A stretch of DNA of 5,106 nucleotides. It comes from an archaeon. Lineage in GTDB: Archaea; Nanobdellota; Nanobdellia; Woesearchaeales; ARS49. A program made the position numbers and the translations under genes. This document shows positions 4,994 to 5,106 of the stretch, piece after piece. Below the pieces are notes generated by a model that worked only from the letters and a program-made list of their open reading frames with translations, did not search any database and was not told the DNA's origin. How positions within the stretch are numbered: position 1 is the stretch's first letter; every line of letters begins with the position of its first letter. The stretch covers positions 1 through 5,106 of the forward strand of contig JACRAI010000139.1 of assembly GCA_016213425.1 (NCBI GenBank), read 5' to 3'.

Positions 4994-4998
4994 TTTTT

Positions 4999-5014
4999 TT
5001 TATAATTATAAATA
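4999..5014 (+). promoter_or_regulatory. TATA-like run for a plus-strand gene beyond the right edge
   Basis: TTTATAAT (4999-5006) and TTATAAATA (5006-5014) are overlapping TATA candidates, with starts predicted near 5024 or 5032. They point away from hicB and would drive the structured leader that follows. Confidence 0.4.
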
Positions 5015-5033
5015 TCTTCAACAATGTTTTTGA

Positions 5034-5077
5034 AGACTTGCCAACGTAAAGTAAACTATCAATTGGTTGGCGAGTCT
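5034..5077 (+). promoter_or_regulatory. 12-bp stem-loop in the leader of the next plus-strand gene
   Basis: Positions 5034-5045 (AGACTTGCCAAC) pair with 5066-5077 (GTTGGCGAGTCT) over 12 bp with one T-G pair, around a 20-base loop. An alternative 7-bp hairpin, 5015-5021 with 5030-5036, shares three bases, so both cannot form fully at once. The stem sits between a TATA-like run and a ribosome-binding site, suggesting a structured 5' leader. I recognise no known riboswitch class in it. Confidence 0.6.
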
Positions 5078-5095
5078 GAAAGTAGAATCGACTGA

Positions 5096-5104
5096 AAGGA
5101 GTGA
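5096..5104 (+). promoter_or_regulatory. Ribosome-binding site of a gene starting just past the right edge
   Basis: AAGGAGTGA is a strong Shine-Dalgarno match (GGAG core at 5098-5101). No start codon follows within the last bases, so the gene would begin a few bases beyond 5106. Confidence 0.55.
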
Positions 5105-5106
5105 AA

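Noticed and set aside
5034..5077. Fluoride riboswitch or tRNA-like element
   Set aside because: The conserved bases and pseudoknot partners of the fluoride class are not seen, and no cloverleaf fits.

Overview
The window reads as AT-rich archaeal DNA, most likely from a DPANN-type lineage such as Woesearchaeota or Pacearchaeota. Reasons: a tRNA-Gly gene with no encoded CCA; BRE/TATA-like promoters (purine run plus TTTAAATA or TTTATATA) about 25-33 bases before start codons; several genes that look leaderless; an archaeal-type AAA ATPase with a DUF234-like C-terminus; and a DHH/DHHA1 phosphoesterase with RecJ/nanoRNase-like motifs. The lineage is an inference from style, not from a marker gene.

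Left part (1-1412, minus strand): a three-gene operon joined by two ATGA stop/start overlaps. Gene 1 (772-1275) is a 167-residue protein with a possible Cys-His-Asp papain- or transglutaminase-like triad. Gene 2 (422-775) is an unrecognised 117-residue charged protein. Gene 3 (1-425) is a membrane-anchored protein cut by the left edge. Each has a Shine-Dalgarno site. The predicted mRNA leader contains a 68-base inverted repeat built from heptamer units. Shared translation suggests a joint job, but none can be named.

Middle (1443-1710): a minus-strand tRNA-Gly(UCC) gene with its own promoter. About 80 bases beyond it is a near copy of the tRNA 3' tail, with hairpins in between, then a terminator-like hairpin and T run.

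Centre (1720-4417): the minus-strand DHH phosphoesterase and the plus-strand AAA/DUF234 ATPase diverge from a 74-base promoter region. A 53-residue four-cysteine mini-protein follows the ATPase under its own leaderless-type promoter.

Right (4424-5106): terminator-like signals face a minus-strand hicBA toxin-antitoxin pair, with antitoxin first and coupled to the toxin by an ATGA overlap. Divergent from hicB, the last ~100 bases look like the promoter and leader of a plus-strand gene starting just beyond the window: a TATA-like run, a 12-bp stem-loop and an AAGGAGTGA ribosome-binding site.

The only recognised defence- or stress-type module is hicBA. The best candidates for something undescribed are the left operon with its heptamer repeat, the tRNA-tail duplication and the four-cysteine protein.
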